64,000 nt of DNA from Anaerolineaceae bacterium (GTDB taxonomy: Bacteria; Chloroflexota; Anaerolineae; Anaerolineales; Anaerolineaceae): the NCBI GenBank assembly GCA_016927865.1, contig JAFGLU010000132.1, forward strand, positions 1 to 64,000, in the 5' to 3' direction. A program made the translations under genes and the position numbers. The notes under the pieces were generated by a model, which was not told the DNA's origin, did not search any database, and saw only the letters and a list, made by a program, of their open reading frames with translations. Below, one piece after another: positions 61,392 to 64,000 of the stretch (positions are counted from its first letter, which is position 1; each line of letters starts with the position of its first letter).

Positions 61392-62884
61392 AGCTCGCCG
61401 TACTTACCGCGCAAATGCGCGATATACGGATCAATCACCATCGGGCCGCCGGTGGCCTTCTCCACAATCTCATTGGCGGTGTATTTGCGCCCGTGACGGT
61501 AAATGTGTTCGCGCAGCCAGCCATACAGGGTTCCAAACTTCCCGCCTTCAATTTCGGCAGGGATTTGAGGGTTGTCCCGCACCGCCTGATTAAAGAACAG
61601 CGCGCTCATGATATTCCCCAGGGTATATCCCTGGAAAGCTCCGCCAATCAGCCCGGCATACCAGTGTACGTCCTGCATGCAGCCATCCCGGTCGTCTTCG
61701 GACGCAACCCCCAGGTCGCTGCGATACCGCTCGCGCCAGGCATCCGGCAAATCCTTCACCGCCAGCTTGCCTTCCAGTAAGTCCATTTCTAGATCGAAGC
61801 GGATCATCACGTGCAGATTGTAGGTCAACTCATCAGCATCCGTGCGGATCAGCGAGCGCTGCACCTTGTTAACTGCCCGATAGAACGTATCCAGCGAGAC
61901 GTTTCCTAACTGAGCGGGGAAGTGCTTCTGCGCGATCGGGTAGTAATGCGTCCAAAAGCCCCGGCTGCGCCCAACCAAGTTTTCCCACAGCCGCGACTGG
62001 CTCTCATGCACGCCGGCCGAGGTTCCGCTCGCCAAATGGGTTCCCTCATACGACTGATCCACACCCTGTTCATACATGGCATGCCCCGCCTCATGCACAA
62101 TCGAGAAGAACGAATCGTTAAAATCCTTCTCCTGAATGCGTGTGGTGATGCGCACGTCGTTGATCGAAAATCGGGTGGTAAAGGGATGCGGCGATTGGTC
62201 CAACCGCCCATTTTCAAACTGATAGCCGATCTGCGCGGCCACTTCGCGTCCAAAAGCTAATTGTGCCTCCGGCGCGTAATACAACTTCAAACACGAATCG
62301 TCTGCCAGAGGCTGGTTGGTCACGGCCTGCACCAACGGGACCAGTTCCTTGCGCAGCTCGGCGAAAATGTGCCGGATTTCAGCCGTCTTCATACCGTAAT
62401 CGGATAGATCGATAAGCGGATCACCGATGGCTTCATAACCTGGGAAGTATTCTGCGAACTGCCGGCTGAGATCCAGCGTTTTCTCTAGCTTTCCTTGTAC
62501 TGCCGCAAAGTCATTCTTCGGACGTGCTTCGGCCCAGGCCTGATATGAATCCGCCATGTGCTCATACAGTCGCCCGATGAACTCCGGCGGAATTTTCACC
62601 ACCTTGTCATAATCACGCTTGGCCACCAGGATAAAGCGAGCGTCATTGGAATCGGGGTCCAGACTCTCGGCGTATGGCAGCAAATCATCTAGCAGTTTTC
62701 CCAAGGCCGGGTCCGTCATCTTCTCCTGTGAAATTTTCGCCAAGGTTGCCGATTGCCGACCACGCGCAGCCGCCCCACCACCCGGCATCCACGTATTTTG
62801 GTCCCAACCCAACACCGCGTTCGCCATATCGATGTCCGCGATTTCAGCCAGCCGTGCTTTCAGTTCTTGAAGTTTGCCTTGCAT
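61376..62884 (-). CDS. M32 family carboxypeptidase (Taq type)
   Basis: A 502-aa zinc carboxypeptidase that removes C-terminal residues from peptides in the cytoplasm. The zinc motif HEAGHAMYEQG is near residue 265; DVRITTRIQEKDF, ESQSRLWEN and IRFDLEMDLLEG (extra metal/substrate motifs) follow in family order. The start at 62884 has AGGAG upstream and gives the normal length. A P-type palindrome lies upstream. Confidence 0.93.
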   Translation of the reverse strand: MQGKLQELKARLAEIADIDMANAVLGWDQNTWMPGGGAAARGRQSATLAKISQEKMTDPALGKLLDDLLPYAESLDPDSNDARFILVAKRDYDKVVKIPPEFIGRLYEHMADSYQAWAEARPKNDFAAVQGKLEKTLDLSRQFAEYFPGYEAIGDPLIDLSDYGMKTAEIRHIFAELRKELVPLVQAVTNQPLADDSCLKLYYAPEAQLAFGREVAAQIGYQFENGRLDQSPHPFTTRFSINDVRITTRIQEKDFNDSFFSIVHEAGHAMYEQGVDQSYEGTHLASGTSAGVHESQSRLWENLVGRSRGFWTHYYPIAQKHFPAQLGNVSLDTFYRAVNKVQRSLIRTDADELTYNLHVMIRFDLEMDLLEGKLAVKDLPDAWRERYRSDLGVASEDDRDGCMQDVHWYAGLIGGAFQGYTLGNIMSALFFNQAVRDNPQIPAEIEGGKFGTLYGWLREHIYRHGRKYTANEIVEKATGGPMVIDPYIAHLRGKYGELYELP

Positions 62885-63172
62885 CGAATGCTCCTGAACA
62901 AAATCCGAGTCTCTGTCCAATTATAAACCTTGTACTTGCGCTCCCGCCTGAGCAATTTCGGGTTCTCTGGAGTTGCCGTGGTAGGAAACGCATTTAGGGG
63001 TATGTGAGTGGCTTCGCCACTCACATACCCCTAAATGCGGATTTCACCACGCCAATTCCCAATGACCACAAAATCGGCTTGACAATTCACTTCCAGGTTA
63101 AGTTATACTGAAACTGGCGTGGATTGATTACGTCCCACCCGTTACCCATCAGTTCAACGGATTAAGCACCTC
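62885..63172. other. Intergenic region with a long palindrome
   Basis: Holds the palindromic element at 62970-63053 and the start region of the cyclase gene. No other gene seen. Confidence 0.5.
62970..63053. repeat. 24-bp perfect palindrome with flanking arms (family P3)
   Basis: Bases 62989-63012 pair perfectly with 63016-63039 around TTC. Flanks GTTGCCGTGGTAGGAAA and TTTCACCACGCCAAT form an imperfect outer inverted repeat. A core-less version is at 20142-20207. The plan (long stem, 3-base TTC loop, outer arms) matches P1. Confidence 0.8.
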
Positions 63173-64000
63173 TTGGAATCACCTTCCCTACCTACCGGCA
63201 CGGTAACCTTCTTATTTACCGACATTGAAGGCAGCACCCCGCTCTGGGAAAGCCGCCCCAATGAAATGTCGGCTGCCCTGCAAATCCACAACACCGTGAT
63301 GCGCCAGGCCATCCAGGAACACGGCGGGATGGTCTTCAAGGTCGTAGGGGATGCCTTCCAGGCCGTCTTTTCCACCGCCGCACAGGCACTGCAAGCCGCA
63401 GTTGCAGCACAACGCGGTTTATTGGCAGCCCCGTGGAACGAATTAGGCCCCCTGAAGGTCCGCATGGGTCTTCATACAGGTGAAGCAACGCTCGATCCTG
63501 GTGGCGACGAATATGCCGTCTCTCATTCCAAAAACCGCGTTGCGCGCATTATGTCCGCCGGCCACGGTGGCCAAATCCTGCTCTCAAAAGCCACGGAAGA
63601 ATTATTGGGCAGTCAGGCTCCTTCCGGCATCACCCTTTCTGATCTGGGCGAGTATCATTTGAAAGGCTTGAGCCAACCTGAACATCTCTTTATGGTGCTC
63701 GCCCCCGACCTGCCTTCCGATTTTCCTGCGCTTGCTTCCAGCGAGCCTCTTCCCAACCTGCCCGTTGCCGGCACCCCATTCTTCGGGCGCGAAGCAGAGT
63801 TGGAGCACATCGAGTCGCTGCTGGTTGACCCCGCCTGCCGATTGATCACGCTGGTAGGCATTGGGGGCACTGGAAAAACGCGTCTGGCCATAGAAGCCGC
63901 CAGCCGCAGCCATACCTACAACAGCCGCGCCTATTTCGTAGCCCTGGCTTCCGCCACATGCCTTGGCGATATGCTCTCCGCTATAGCCGAGGCGGTACTC
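63173..64000 (+). CDS. Class III adenylate/guanylate cyclase fused to an ATPase, 3' truncated
   Basis: The frame is open from a TTG at 63173 to the end of the window (276 codons). The start is chosen because TGTVTFLFTDIEGSTPLWE, the normal start of these proteins, follows; no ATG is in frame upstream and no clear ribosome site is seen. The cyclase domain has the metal Asp in FTDIEGST and a second in VVGDAFQAVF, and the family ending NRVARIMSAGHGGQILLS. From about residue 195 an AAA/NB-ARC-like ATPase begins (FFGREAELEHIES, Walker A VGIGGTGKTRL). Such proteins are usually about 1000 aa with TPR repeats. Probably a signalling regulator. Confidence 0.88.
   Translation, partial: MESPSLPTGTVTFLFTDIEGSTPLWESRPNEMSAALQIHNTVMRQAIQEHGGMVFKVVGDAFQAVFSTAAQALQAAVAAQRGLLAAPWNELGPLKVRMGLHTGEATLDPGGDEYAVSHSKNRVARIMSAGHGGQILLSKATEELLGSQAPSGITLSDLGEYHLKGLSQPEHLFMVLAPDLPSDFPALASSEPLPNLPVAGTPFFGREAELEHIESLLVDPACRLITLVGIGGTGKTRLAIEAASRSHTYNSRAYFVALASATCLGDMLSAIAEAVL

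Noticed and set aside
1-64000. tRNA or rRNA genes
   Set aside because: I looked for T-loop-like GGTTCGAATCC patterns and conserved rRNA segments and found none with a matching acceptor stem.

Overview
The window reads like a chromosome segment of an anaerobic, sugar-degrading member of the Chloroflexota, most likely class Anaerolineae. This is an inference from gene content: many glycoside hydrolases with GH4 and GH3 pairs, a LarA-type racemase, a Chloroflexi-style ECF sigma/FecR pair, a PUFA-synthase-like megasynthase, an archaeal-type inactivated family B polymerase, and many intergenic palindromes. The DNA is fairly GC-rich. I saw no rRNA, tRNA, CRISPR array or prophage. About 42 genes are supported; the first (GH3) and last (cyclase/ATPase) run off the window.

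Layout. 1-11.3 kb is a carbohydrate region. A 5'-truncated GH3 enzyme is followed by a five-gene leftward operon (FAD oxidoreductase, GH88, SDR, KDPG-type aldolase, Old Yellow Enzyme) that looks built for unsaturated or oxidised uronides. A divergent GH4 enzyme, galactokinase and a HAD phosphatase follow. 11.4-18.6 kb holds a rhodanese, an SRPBCC membrane protein, and a leftward operon of a RecA-like protein without a P-loop, a small helical protein and an inactivated PolB. A 268-bp MITE cuts this operon, and a full IS701-family element with the same ends lies 1.1 kb away. 18.8-24.5 kb holds LarA, then an operon of an 11-heme lipoprotein cytochrome (with an in-frame TGA and a SECIS-like hairpin) and a four-rhodanese lipoprotein, with a divergent LysR regulator. 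24.5-39.3 kb is a lipid/polyketide locus: PfaD, a membrane sulfatase-like protein, a phosphopantetheinyl transferase, a 2847-aa KS-AT-ACP-KS-ACP3-KR-DH synthase and a divergent acetyl-CoA-synthetase-like enzyme.

39.3-47 kb is a second carbohydrate region (GH63-like, a GHL/trimerisation-domain protein, GH38 alpha-mannosidase). 47-53 kb holds small membrane proteins, a double GNAT enzyme, an ECF sigma/FecR pair, an unknown protein and a repeat-built membrane protein. 53.3-59.5 kb is a third carbohydrate stretch (GH3 with PA14, GH4, AAC(3)-like acetyltransferase, a frameshifted membrane protein, PHP protein). The end carries a patatin, a CPBP protease, an M32 carboxypeptidase and the start of a cyclase-ATPase regulator. 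No sugar transporter is present, so uptake must be encoded elsewhere.

Several families of long perfect or near-perfect palindromes sit between genes. In one family the outer arms are conserved while the inner stem changes on both sides together. The strongest leads are the PolB/RecA-like operon with its MITE scar, the UGA-interrupted cytochrome, and the megasynthase whose four carrier domains have Thr where Ser is expected.
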